Shown: positions 51,674-59,524 of the stretch, one piece after another | Layout of the letters: the number at the start of each line of letters is the position of its first letter | How positions within the stretch are numbered: position 1 is the stretch's first letter | Assembly: GCF_000969835.1 (NCBI RefSeq) | Contig: NZ_KQ033912.1 | Location: 2,121,920 to 2,185,919 of the forward strand | Length of the DNA stretch: 64,000 nt | DNA from: Parabacteroides goldsteinii DSM 19448 = WAL 12034 | GTDB lineage: Bacteria > Bacteroidota > Bacteroidia > Bacteroidales > Tannerellaceae | Reading direction: 5' to 3' | The notes under the pieces: generated by a model | The model's database searches: none | Told to the model about the DNA's origin: nothing | What the model saw: the letters and a program-made list of their open reading frames with translations, nothing else | Program-made: the position numbers and the translations under genes

Positions 51674-51783
51674 ATTTCCCCGGCAGGAAATCAGCGGTTG
51701 ATAACCATCAGCCGATTGGCCGACAATTATGAGCCGTTTGGTTGATAATTATGAGCCAAGCGGCTCACAATTATCGGCCGCTA
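51674..51783. repeat. 22-bp-period degenerate repeat array
   Basis: Four contiguous 22-bp units start at 51696, 51718, 51740 and 51762. Each begins GG(T/C) and carries TGATAA/ACAATTA-type words with an internal 11-bp echo. A fifth, looser unit (51674-51695) contains CGGCAGGAAAT, the reverse complement of the ATTxCCTGCCG word seen at 12922. It lies in the 449-bp gap before the ABC exporter, about 270 bases upstream of its start. The remaining part of that gap holds no convincing gene. Confidence 0.6.
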
Positions 51784-52021
51784 AAATGTATGGGATGTCA
51801 GCAAGAGAAGTATGGAATAAGCATTGATAATGAAAGGTATGATTTGATAGCCGAAAGATAGGGATAATATCCGTCGGATACAACAAAAAACAGAACTTGG
51901 CGTTTAAAGAAACAATAAAATGCCGGGTACCAGAAATCGGATGACGAAAGAAGCGGTATTTTCCGCCTGAGTTTTGATGCTGGAATCCGCTTTTATTTTT
52001 AGCAGAACAAATAAAATTACC

Positions 52022-52029
52022 TACATTTG
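52022..52029 (+). promoter_or_regulatory. Promoter -7 element for the ABC exporter operon
   Basis: TACATTTG matches TAnnTTTG, with a leader of about 20 nt to the ATG at 52055. It is the same octamer as the HU-like gene's -7 box, which also has a 22-bp array nearby. Confidence 0.55.
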
Positions 52030-52054
52030 TCCAGAACACTAAATTACGTATAAT

Positions 52055-53023
52055 ATGAACAGCGCATTCCTCCGTTTCCGGCTCCGCCAGGCAGGAAAGT
52101 TTATTCGTGAAATACCTGTTATCTATCTGGTTATACTGACAGGTATTTTACTGATAGCCGGGATTGCACTGTATCAGTTTACAAAAGATTTACATGGGAG
52201 CCTGATTATAGCGGGTATCCTGCTTGTTTTCCTTTCATTGATTCAATTACGGAGAAAAGACTATCATTTTATCCATCTTGCAGAGGAGAAAGCCTGGAAA
52301 GTATTCAGTATGGATTATCTCTTACTGTCCTTGCCGGTCCTTATCATCATATCGGTAAATTCATACTGGTATGTATCGCTGGCAATTATAGCCGGATGCA
52401 TAAGTCTTGGTTTCATAAAACAGCCTTTCCACCGGACAAAAAAAGGAATGAACTCTCCTAAATGGATACCGGCGGAAGCCTTTGAACTGCGGTCAGGGAT
52501 ACGGCAATACGGCGGTTTATTACTGATCCTTTATGTGAGTGCATGGATAGGCCTGTTGTTGCCTTTTGCTTCTTTGGCATCGCTCTGGTTCTTCACAGTC
52601 ATAGTATCCGATATATTCAGATTTTCAGAACCAGTACAGATACTTTGCTCACAGGAGCGTCCGGTCAACAGGTTCCTGCACGGAAAGCTTCGTTTAAATT
52701 TGAAGTTATTCTTATGTGCAACAACTCCTGTTTGCGCAATATATACACTTTTATATCCGGAGCATTGGTGGTTCATCCTCACCTTTCTGGCTGCGGTTTC
52801 CCTGAACATAACACTGTTTATTATAAATAAATATGCCCATTATCTGCCGAATACAAAAATAACAGGAGGACAGGTCCCCATAACAATAGCCGTAATAAGC
52901 ATTTCCTTTCCGGTTCTTTTACCGGTAGTCTTGTTTTTCCTGGTCAAAAACTATCTGGCTGCCCGCCGGAATCTAACAACTTATTTATATGCTTACAATC
53001 CGAAATCTACAAGTAGAATATAA
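52055..53023 (+). CDS. ABC exporter membrane subunit (putative)
   Basis: 322 aa with about eight hydrophobic helices (IYLVILTGILLIAGIALY; LLLSLPVLIIISV; GLLLILYVSAWIGLLL; ILTFLAAVSLNITLF) and no recognised catalytic motif. Its 3' end overlaps the ATPase gene by 35 bases, so it is the permease partner. The substrate is unknown. The helix arrangement is similar to two-component ABC-2-like exporters of Bacteroidetes. Confidence 0.75.
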   Translation: MNSAFLRFRLRQAGKFIREIPVIYLVILTGILLIAGIALYQFTKDLHGSLIIAGILLVFLSLIQLRRKDYHFIHLAEEKAWKVFSMDYLLLSLPVLIIISVNSYWYVSLAIIAGCISLGFIKQPFHRTKKGMNSPKWIPAEAFELRSGIRQYGGLLLILYVSAWIGLLLPFASLASLWFFTVIVSDIFRFSEPVQILCSQERPVNRFLHGKLRLNLKLFLCATTPVCAIYTLLYPEHWWFILTFLAAVSLNITLFIINKYAHYLPNTKITGGQVPITIAVISISFPVLLPVVLFFLVKNYLAARRNLTTYLYAYNPKSTSRI

Positions 53024-53678
53024 AAAAGAATTTCCTGTACTGAAAGGGATCGACTTATCGATGGAATCAGGGAAAATACATGGTCTGGTCGGCCTGAACG
53101 GTGCCGGAAAAACGACTTTGCTGAATACGCTGTATTCTTTCATCCGTCCTTCCGCAGGCTCGGTCAGCTATAACGACAGATCTCTAAAAAGGCAGGATAT
53201 TGCCTATCTGGAAGCAGAAAACTACTTTTATCCTTATATGACAGGGCGCGAATATCTGGATCTTTTCCCGGCCGGCACAAACGGCTTTAAAACAGACAAC
53301 TGGCAACAACTTTTCCATATTCCGTTAGACGATATAACGGAGAACTATTCAACCGGGATGAGAAAGAAACTCGCTCTGCTGGCCGTTCTGAAGCTGGATA
53401 AACCAATCGTTGTTCTGGATGAACCGTTCAACGGCCTGGATCTGGAAAGTGCCCATATCCTCACCCTCATCCTGCAACAACTCCGGAAAGGGGGCAAAAC
53501 AGTGCTGGTCACCTCACATGTTTTCGAAACACTGACTTCCTGTTGCGATTATATCCACCATATCGATCACGGGGCAATTGACCACAGCTATTCCAAGGAC
53601 CAGTTCGAAATGCTTCAAAAACGGCTCTATTCAACCATAGAAGATCAGGCTTCCGATCAGATAAAGAGACTTATTTAG
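52989..53678 (+). CDS. ABC transporter ATP-binding protein
   Basis: 229 aa. Walker A GLNGAGKTT (about 35-43), signature region ENYSTGMRKKLAL (a variant of LSGGQ), Walker B PIVVLDEPFNGLD, and a switch His in VTSHVFE. Energises the overlapping membrane protein at the inner membrane. The ATPase domain resembles exporters for peptides, antibiotics or lipids. The first codons lie within the permease frame. A terminator follows at 53709. Confidence 0.9.
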   Translation: MLTIRNLQVEYKKEFPVLKGIDLSMESGKIHGLVGLNGAGKTTLLNTLYSFIRPSAGSVSYNDRSLKRQDIAYLEAENYFYPYMTGREYLDLFPAGTNGFKTDNWQQLFHIPLDDITENYSTGMRKKLALLAVLKLDKPIVVLDEPFNGLDLESAHILTLILQQLRKGGKTVLVTSHVFETLTSCCDYIHHIDHGAIDHSYSKDQFEMLQKRLYSTIEDQASDQIKRLI

Positions 53679-53708
53679 TCCTTCAATCCGATAGGCATGT
53701 ACTAAACA

Positions 53709-53738
53709 AATTAGGGGGCTTTGAAACACCCCCTAATT
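53709..53738. terminator. Bidirectional terminator between the ABC operon and GH92
   Basis: AATTAGGGGG (53709-53718) pairs perfectly with CCCCCTAATT (53729-53738). It lies between two convergent transcription units. Confidence 0.85.
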
Positions 53739-53762
53739 CGAATAGAAAAACGTTTTATATAT

Positions 53763-55910
53763 TTATTCAGTAGTAATCGTCAGTTGTTTTCCTTGTTTCA
53801 ACAGGTCATGTGAAATAAACCAACCTTTGATTTTCTGACCGTCGTAAGAGATATCCGTAATCTTCCGCCCATTACCGTTCTTTACGATCGCGAACTGATT
53901 ATTATCGCCTAAAGTGAATTTCACCTGATCGAACAAAGGTACGGTTACAATATATTCCGGATCAGCCGGAGAATAGGTATATAAACCAATGGCATTGAAT
54001 ACATACCAGGCAGACATTTCACCGGCATCATCCATTCCCGAATAGGCGAGCTTCTCTTTACCCATATCGTAATAATGGTTCATGATGCTATCCAGCACAC
54101 ATTGCGCTTTTTCCTGTTTACCGATGAAATAATAAGTATAGGGAACACTGTGGTCCGGTTGATTACCATGGCAATAATTTCCGATGAAACCGGTCATATT
54201 ATGCGCTTCATAGTTTCTCCACGGTTCAGTGAACAGTGAATCCAGCTTCTGTTCGACCGCTTTTTCACCGGGATAAAGGGCAATCATGCCTTCCGGATCA
54301 TGGGGAGCAAAGAACAGTGACTGCCAGGCATTAGCCTCACGATACATATAGGCATAATAAGGATAGTAAGGATCGAAATCCTTGATCCAGCTGCCATCGG
54401 CAATCTTTCCGCGCCAAAAGCCCGTACCCGGGTCAAACAGATTCTTATAATTGCCGGAACGTTCCATCAATGTTTTATAAATACTTTCATCTCCCAACTC
54501 CTTAGCCAACAAAGCGGTCGCATAATCATCGTATGCATATTCCACAGTCTTTGTTACAGCGGCTTTGTATTCATCCCAGGTCGGGACATTGGTGGTATCC
54601 TTTTCTGCAATCCATCCTTGTTCGATGTATTCATCCAGATATGGCCTGCCGCCTTTTCCCGGGACAGTGGCATTATTCACCAACAGTTTATAAGCCCGGT
54701 TCAGATCGAAGTCCTTCAATCCGCGTAAATAGTTACCGGCAACAAATACAGAGGCATGGTCACCATGGAAGAAGGTCGGCATATAACCATTTCGCTTTTC
54801 GCCTTTATCCGTGATGGACTTGATCACATCGGTCGTTACATCCGGAGAAATCATTCCCAATAAAATCAACTTATTGCGATAATCGTCCCAGAATGACGGA
54901 TCGGTATAATAACGGAAACCATTATTTACCACATTACCTTTGGCATCCGTATATTCCCCGTTCACGTCGCTACGCAACGCCGGCCATAAGAACGAACGGT
55001 ACAGGCAGGAATAGAAAATGCCTTTCTCACGTTCTGTTCCGCCGGTTACTTCTATTTTGGATAACAAATTCTCCCAGGTCTTATCAGCCTCCTTACGAAC
55101 CTGCGCAAAACTCTTATCCTTCATTTCCTGCTCCAGGTTCATCTTTGCATTATCAATACTTACGAAAGAAAAACCGATCTTTAATTCCAGCGGTTTACTT
55201 CCTTTGCTATCGGCAAAACTGACAACCGAAACTTCATGTTCACCATTTTTCAACTGTCTGATATCCTCAATCTTATAATTGGAAACAGCATAGAAACGGA
55301 TATTTCCTTCCGCATCCTGATTACCGGAAAAAGTATAATCGTCGACTTTTTGAATACTCCAGTCTCTTACTCCATTGTTTGTCCGTGTGATATCCACTAA
55401 TACTTTCTTGTCGTCATCCGGCCGGAAAGTATATTTATGATAAGCACAGCGGAGCGTGGAAGTCAGTTCGGCATTGACCCCGTACCTTTCCAGAAACACC
55501 TGGTAATAACCCGGACGGGCCGATTCGTTCGAATGACTGTATGTTGAAGCATAATCACCGGAGGAAACATTTCCTGTCACCGGAAGGATAGGGAGATGCA
55601 GCAGATTCCAATGTCCTTTGTTGGTATGCGAAAAACCATAGATGACCGTATCTTCATACTGATAACCGGCCCCACTCCGGAACTGAGTCACCGGACTCAG
55701 CTGTACCATCGCATTCGGGACGGAAGAACCGGGAAAGACTTCTGCTCCCCAGGTCCTTGTCTTCAAATGACGCTCATAACCCAGATCTTTCGTTTCCCAT
55801 AGCGTGGCTGTCCCCAAAAGAGGATTCACATAATTCGTAAGTTGTTTATCCGGCTGGCAACTTATCATTATGGTTAATGACAGCAAACCTGCAAAAAAAG
55901 AGTTTTTCAT
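53763..55910 (-). CDS. GH92 family alpha-mannosidase with Gln at the general-acid position
   Basis: 715 aa lipoprotein (LTIMISCQPDK). GH92 enzymes are Ca-dependent inverting exo-alpha-mannosidases. Family blocks: NYVNPLLGTA, FPGSSVPNAMVQLSP, YGFSHTNKG, DPSFWDDYRNKL, and GMDDAGEMSAWYVFNAIG with candidate base Asp627/628. The acid motif normally reads HGNEPxHH. Here it is HGNQPDHS, so the expected catalytic Glu is Gln584. As I recall, a Gln in this position marks GH92 members that cleave mannose-1-phosphate linkages, whose phosphate leaving group needs no acid; that assignment is inference. Last gene of the mannan locus, downstream of GH76. Confidence 0.9.
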   Translation of the reverse strand: MKNSFFAGLLSLTIMISCQPDKQLTNYVNPLLGTATLWETKDLGYERHLKTRTWGAEVFPGSSVPNAMVQLSPVTQFRSGAGYQYEDTVIYGFSHTNKGHWNLLHLPILPVTGNVSSGDYASTYSHSNESARPGYYQVFLERYGVNAELTSTLRCAYHKYTFRPDDDKKVLVDITRTNNGVRDWSIQKVDDYTFSGNQDAEGNIRFYAVSNYKIEDIRQLKNGEHEVSVVSFADSKGSKPLELKIGFSFVSIDNAKMNLEQEMKDKSFAQVRKEADKTWENLLSKIEVTGGTEREKGIFYSCLYRSFLWPALRSDVNGEYTDAKGNVVNNGFRYYTDPSFWDDYRNKLILLGMISPDVTTDVIKSITDKGEKRNGYMPTFFHGDHASVFVAGNYLRGLKDFDLNRAYKLLVNNATVPGKGGRPYLDEYIEQGWIAEKDTTNVPTWDEYKAAVTKTVEYAYDDYATALLAKELGDESIYKTLMERSGNYKNLFDPGTGFWRGKIADGSWIKDFDPYYPYYAYMYREANAWQSLFFAPHDPEGMIALYPGEKAVEQKLDSLFTEPWRNYEAHNMTGFIGNYCHGNQPDHSVPYTYYFIGKQEKAQCVLDSIMNHYYDMGKEKLAYSGMDDAGEMSAWYVFNAIGLYTYSPADPEYIVTVPLFDQVKFTLGDNNQFAIVKNGNGRKITDISYDGQKIKGWFISHDLLKQGKQLTITTE

Positions 55911-55987
55911 GCTAAATTAATTATTAGAATATGATAATGATCAAGAATTAAAAACTATATCTGTCTGAAATTAAAAACACGTATAAC

Positions 55988-57112
55988 TTATAATAGATTC
56001 AAATCGTCCAGCAACGCAGCTGCTTCGATCAACATGCAACCGCTCAGTTGTTCGGTCAGTCCTGTAGATGCTCCCGGGACATTCCGCCAGTAAGTACCGA
56101 ATAAGACATTCGACTTATTGGTTCCCTGCGTCCATAATGTCTCGGCATTGGTTTTCAGGAACTGCACATAACGTCGTTTAGCACCTGCATCCAGGCGGTC
56201 CTGTTGGATCAGATCCGTGAAATAACGGATAAAAATACCTTTGAATAATCCTCCGTCTCCAGTTCCTTCATCCTTCAGAATAGAATTGTTAACCAATGTA
56301 CTGATGGTATAATCAGCGGCCAAAACAGCATCGTTCAGATAGGCTTTTTCTCCCAATATCTTATACAATTCAACAGCCGATCCGACAAATGTTCCTTCAT
56401 TGTAGGTAAATATCCAGTCTTTCTGTATTTCTCCGGTATTACTGTTTATATTGTCATACACCATTCCGTTATTGCTGTTGAATAATGTACTTTTCTCCCA
56501 GTTATATATCTTGAGTGCCCATTCTTTATAGGTCTCATCTCCAAACTCACGATACAGGCGGGCTGCCAGAATACAAGCCGGACCGTTTGAACAGGCATTT
56601 TTGCTATACTCCTGCCCTTTTACCCAGGTGATACCTCCACCTGCATTCTCATTCCAACCCACTTTGATATAATCCCATATCTGCAATGCCGCCTCTTTAT
56701 ATTTCTGTTCTTTGGTTGCCTGGTAAGCACGAAGAATAGCGAGGGCATTCCATTCCATATCATCGTAATAGTCATTCCGGAACGAATTGCCGTTCTTGAT
56801 CTTCACGCCTTCAAACCATTGGTCGAAATAGGTTTTATATTTTGCATCTTCCGTACGCAAATAAGCATCCGTCAAAACATCCAGCGCATGCGCCTGAGGC
56901 CAGTAATGGAACGTCGTATTTCCGTTGCTATCATAATTAAAATATTTTCCTCCTGCATTCCAGAATGAATTTACCAATGCTGTCGTACTGCTGTCGGCAG
57001 CGGCATACCAATTAATATTATCATTTTCATCCGGTCCGTTCGGAGTATTATCATCATCGCCACAAGCCCCCAGAAAAAGGGGGAGAAACAGGAAAAGGAG
57101 TATATTCTTCAT
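55988..57112 (-). CDS. GH76 family endo-alpha-1,6-mannanase
   Basis: 374 aa from MKNILLFLF (57112). The upstream frame to 57178 overlaps a terminator hairpin and lacks a signal start. Lipoprotein (LFLGACGDDD). Cleaves the alpha-1,6-mannan backbone of fungal cell walls. The GH76 (alpha/alpha)6 barrel signature NDYYDDMEWNALA gives the two catalytic Asp (D117, D118). The repeated pattern of aromatic and Gly motifs (GGGITWVKGQEYSKNACSN, shortened: GGGITW...KNACSNGP; TYNEGTFVGSAVELY) is typical. Surface lipidation suggests it makes oligosaccharides for import by the SusCD pair upstream in the same locus. Confidence 0.93.
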   Translation of the reverse strand: MKNILLFLFLPLFLGACGDDDNTPNGPDENDNINWYAAADSSTTALVNSFWNAGGKYFNYDSNGNTTFHYWPQAHALDVLTDAYLRTEDAKYKTYFDQWFEGVKIKNGNSFRNDYYDDMEWNALAILRAYQATKEQKYKEAALQIWDYIKVGWNENAGGGITWVKGQEYSKNACSNGPACILAARLYREFGDETYKEWALKIYNWEKSTLFNSNNGMVYDNINSNTGEIQKDWIFTYNEGTFVGSAVELYKILGEKAYLNDAVLAADYTISTLVNNSILKDEGTGDGGLFKGIFIRYFTDLIQQDRLDAGAKRRYVQFLKTNAETLWTQGTNKSNVLFGTYWRNVPGASTGLTEQLSGCMLIEAAALLDDLNLL

Positions 57113-57135
57113 GACATTATTTTTAGCTGTTAAAA

Positions 57136-57193
57136 AAGAAGGACCCGGAATAAGATCCATTTTTCTCGAAATATACAATTCCGGGTCCTTCTT
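57136..57193 (-). terminator. Intra-operon hairpin terminator/attenuator between SusE-like and GH76
   Basis: AAGAAGGACCCGGAAT (57136-57151) is the exact reverse complement of 57178-57193. In the direction of transcription it is followed by a T-rich stretch. It should reduce GH76 and GH92 expression relative to the binding proteins. Confidence 0.75.
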
Positions 57194-57212
57194 ACCAAAT
57201 ATTTGTAATAAA

Positions 57213-58352
57213 CTATTTAACGATTGTATGTGTGTAAGGCTGGTCTGCCGTCAGATAGACGGTATAAGTAGCCGGAACACCATCAAAATCGCCCATCAGC
57301 TTCCATTTATTATCCCACTGGGATACCTCGGTAAACAGTTGCAGGTAATAATAAGACTCCGGACTGCTTGCCGTCGGACGGGAGTCTGTCTGGTTCAATG
57401 TTCCCCATTCGACTTCCTTTTCTGCATCGGCACCTCCATTTTCCCGGATAGTCATTCTGAACTTATAGCGTTCATCCCTACCCCAGCTCTCTTGTTTGAA
57501 AGTAACCGTTTCCTTCGCCTGGAATACACCATAACCTACATAAGGCAATTCAAACAGAGATTCTCCGTCCGGACAGAAATAGAAAGTTATTTTGTTTACC
57601 AGCGTATAGGTACAGGCACCGGTATTAAAGTCTAATGTAATACGGTAAACACCGTCTTTAGCGACCGTTGTCGTTCCGTTCTCTTTCACCATGCCGTCCG
57701 CTGTATAGAACTCTCTCGGAGTACCGGTCTTTCCGTCCGTAAAATAGAATGGTTTGCCTGCCGCCAGTTTTGTATACACTTCAAATTCACCACCGGCAAC
57801 AGCTTTCATTTTATGTGCCTTTGCCAGGTCAGCCCCACCTTCAGAAGCCTCTCCGGTCACATAGACATCGATCGGAACATCTTCGAAACCTGCCAGGCGG
57901 GTTACCGTAATCTTATTTTCAACGCCGGCTTTTACGCTCTGCAGACCTTTTGAAGAGAGTATAGTCCATTTGAATGTACCCGTATCAGACGGTTTTATGC
58001 CGACCTTACCTGCAATCTGATTCAACTGTTTATGCGTAACGGATACATAATTGCCAAATCCGTTATTATTGGCACACATCACATACACCGGTTTTGAGAA
58101 ATCACCGTCTACCTTATCAAATGCAATCTGGTAAAGAGCAGTACCTGTTTCCTCTACACTCGGTGTTTGCCATTCAAAATAAACACTGGATGATGCGGAC
58201 GGTTCCAGAACAACGGATTTTCCATCCGCCGGTTCAAGTAATGTACTGACACTTGCCAAACGGTTATCCGTGTCACCCATATTATCATTACATCCCATGA
58301 AGGCCAATACGGCAGAGGTGATGAACATCAGTTTTATAAATATCGCTTTCAT
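57213..58352 (-). CDS. SusE-like outer-membrane lipoprotein (copy 2)
   Basis: 379 aa. Lipobox LAFMGCNDN, N-terminal SusE-type Ig domain (VYFEWQTP; YQIAFDKVDGDFSKP; VTHKQLNQIAGKVG), then starch-binding-like beta domains (VDVYVTGEASEG; KMKAVAGGEFEVYTKL; RYKFRMTI). It binds glycan at the cell surface next to SusD. Closely related to the gene just upstream, so the two arose by tandem duplication. Followed by the hairpin at 57136-57193. Confidence 0.88.
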   Translation of the reverse strand: MKAIFIKLMFITSAVLAFMGCNDNMGDTDNRLASVSTLLEPADGKSVVLEPSASSSVYFEWQTPSVEETGTALYQIAFDKVDGDFSKPVYVMCANNNGFGNYVSVTHKQLNQIAGKVGIKPSDTGTFKWTILSSKGLQSVKAGVENKITVTRLAGFEDVPIDVYVTGEASEGGADLAKAHKMKAVAGGEFEVYTKLAAGKPFYFTDGKTGTPREFYTADGMVKENGTTTVAKDGVYRITLDFNTGACTYTLVNKITFYFCPDGESLFELPYVGYGVFQAKETVTFKQESWGRDERYKFRMTIRENGGADAEKEVEWGTLNQTDSRPTASSPESYYYLQLFTEVSQWDNKWKLMGDFDGVPATYTVYLTADQPYTHTIVK

Positions 58353-58364
58353 AATTCCTCCTTT

Positions 58365-59492
58365 TTATTTGATTACTAAATTATGAGTATATTCACCCTG
58401 CGTATTCAAAGAGAATGTAACATCATACGCCTTATCGCTCCAGCCATCGGTAGCCGGGCTCTTCCAGACTTCGTTGTTTGTCCACTGTTCTACATTCGTC
58501 TTTTCAGCCATGTAGTAATACTCATCATTGCCGGTCGGTTTGCTATCATTATTGATGGCGGCTCTCCATTCGGTCTCTCCGTCAGAACTTTCCATTCTGA
58601 ACTTATAACGGTCGTCCGAATTATCGCTATCCGTCAATCCCGTTACCGTATAGTTGCTGATAGCCCAGACACCGAGACCCTGGTAATCCAGTTCTATCTC
58701 TTTCTGTGACCAGTTCAGGAACCATTTCACTTTAGTCACCTCTTTGGAAGTAAACGATCCGGCATTAAAATCAATATAATATTTATAGATACCGGTTTTG
58801 GTTGCTGTCGTACTACCGCCTTCTACCAGTTTTTCACCGTTCAACGAGTATTCAGTCGGAGTACCGGTATTGGCACTGACAAACTTGAAGGACTTGCCCT
58901 CCGTCAGTTTCATGAAAACTTCAAATTCGCCGTCAGCCACTTTTTTCATGATCATGGCATTCTCCAGGTCAGCTCCTACTTCCGTGGCTTCACCGGTGAT
59001 ATACAACTGGCTCGGAACTTCTGCGAATCCTGCCAAACGGGTAAGCGTCAGCGTACGTTCTTCTTCAGCCTTGACCGGATTGATACCTTTGGAGGCATAT
59101 ACCGTCCATTTCAGAGTCCCTTCTTCCGCAGATCCGATCCCTGCTGAAGCGGCGATCTGGTTCAACTGTTTATGTGTGATCGTTGCATGATTAGTTCCGC
59201 CATTGTTGTCGGCAGTAACTATAGAAACAGGATCGGAAAAATCACCATCCGCCTTATCGAAAACAACTTCGTACAACACAGCACCACCATCTTCGGCTAA
59301 CGACGGCTCCCATTCAAAATACAAAGAAGCCGATGCCGATGCTTGCAGGACAACGGCTTTCCCATTATCCGGTTCATATAACGCTTTAACGGCAGTCACG
59401 CCCAAATGCCTCACTTCCCCGTCACTGCTACATGCCGCAAAGACCATAGCAAAAGCGAACAGCATCATATATTTTATAGATATTATTTTCAT
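58365..59492 (-). CDS. SusE-like outer-membrane lipoprotein (copy 1)
   Basis: 375 aa from MKIISIKYMM (59492). The longer frame overlaps susD. Lipobox MVFAACSSDG. Same domain order as the downstream copy: YFEWEPSL, VVFDKADGDFSDP, THKQLNQIAAS, KWTVYASKGI, TRLAGFAEVP, ITGEATEVGADL, GEFEVFMKL, RYKFRMES. Roughly half of the aligned residues are identical by eye. Likely differs from its sibling in the last third (glycan-contacting loops), where similarity is lower. Separated from susD by 32 bases and from copy 2 by 12. Confidence 0.87.
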   Translation of the reverse strand: MKIISIKYMMLFAFAMVFAACSSDGEVRHLGVTAVKALYEPDNGKAVVLQASASASLYFEWEPSLAEDGGAVLYEVVFDKADGDFSDPVSIVTADNNGGTNHATITHKQLNQIAASAGIGSAEEGTLKWTVYASKGINPVKAEEERTLTLTRLAGFAEVPSQLYITGEATEVGADLENAMIMKKVADGEFEVFMKLTEGKSFKFVSANTGTPTEYSLNGEKLVEGGSTTATKTGIYKYYIDFNAGSFTSKEVTKVKWFLNWSQKEIELDYQGLGVWAISNYTVTGLTDSDNSDDRYKFRMESSDGETEWRAAINNDSKPTGNDEYYYMAEKTNVEQWTNNEVWKSPATDGWSDKAYDVTFSLNTQGEYTHNLVIK

Positions 59493-59524
59493 ATCTCTTA
59501 GATTTTTTGGATTTAAAATTTTAA

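Noticed and set aside
51674..51783. Possible CRISPR array
   Set aside because: Units are contiguous with no spacers, only 22 bp and degenerate, with no cas genes nearby.
51749..52039. 96-residue minus-strand ORF upstream of the ABC operon
   Set aside because: It runs antisense over the 22-bp array and the ABC promoter, and no family is recognisable.
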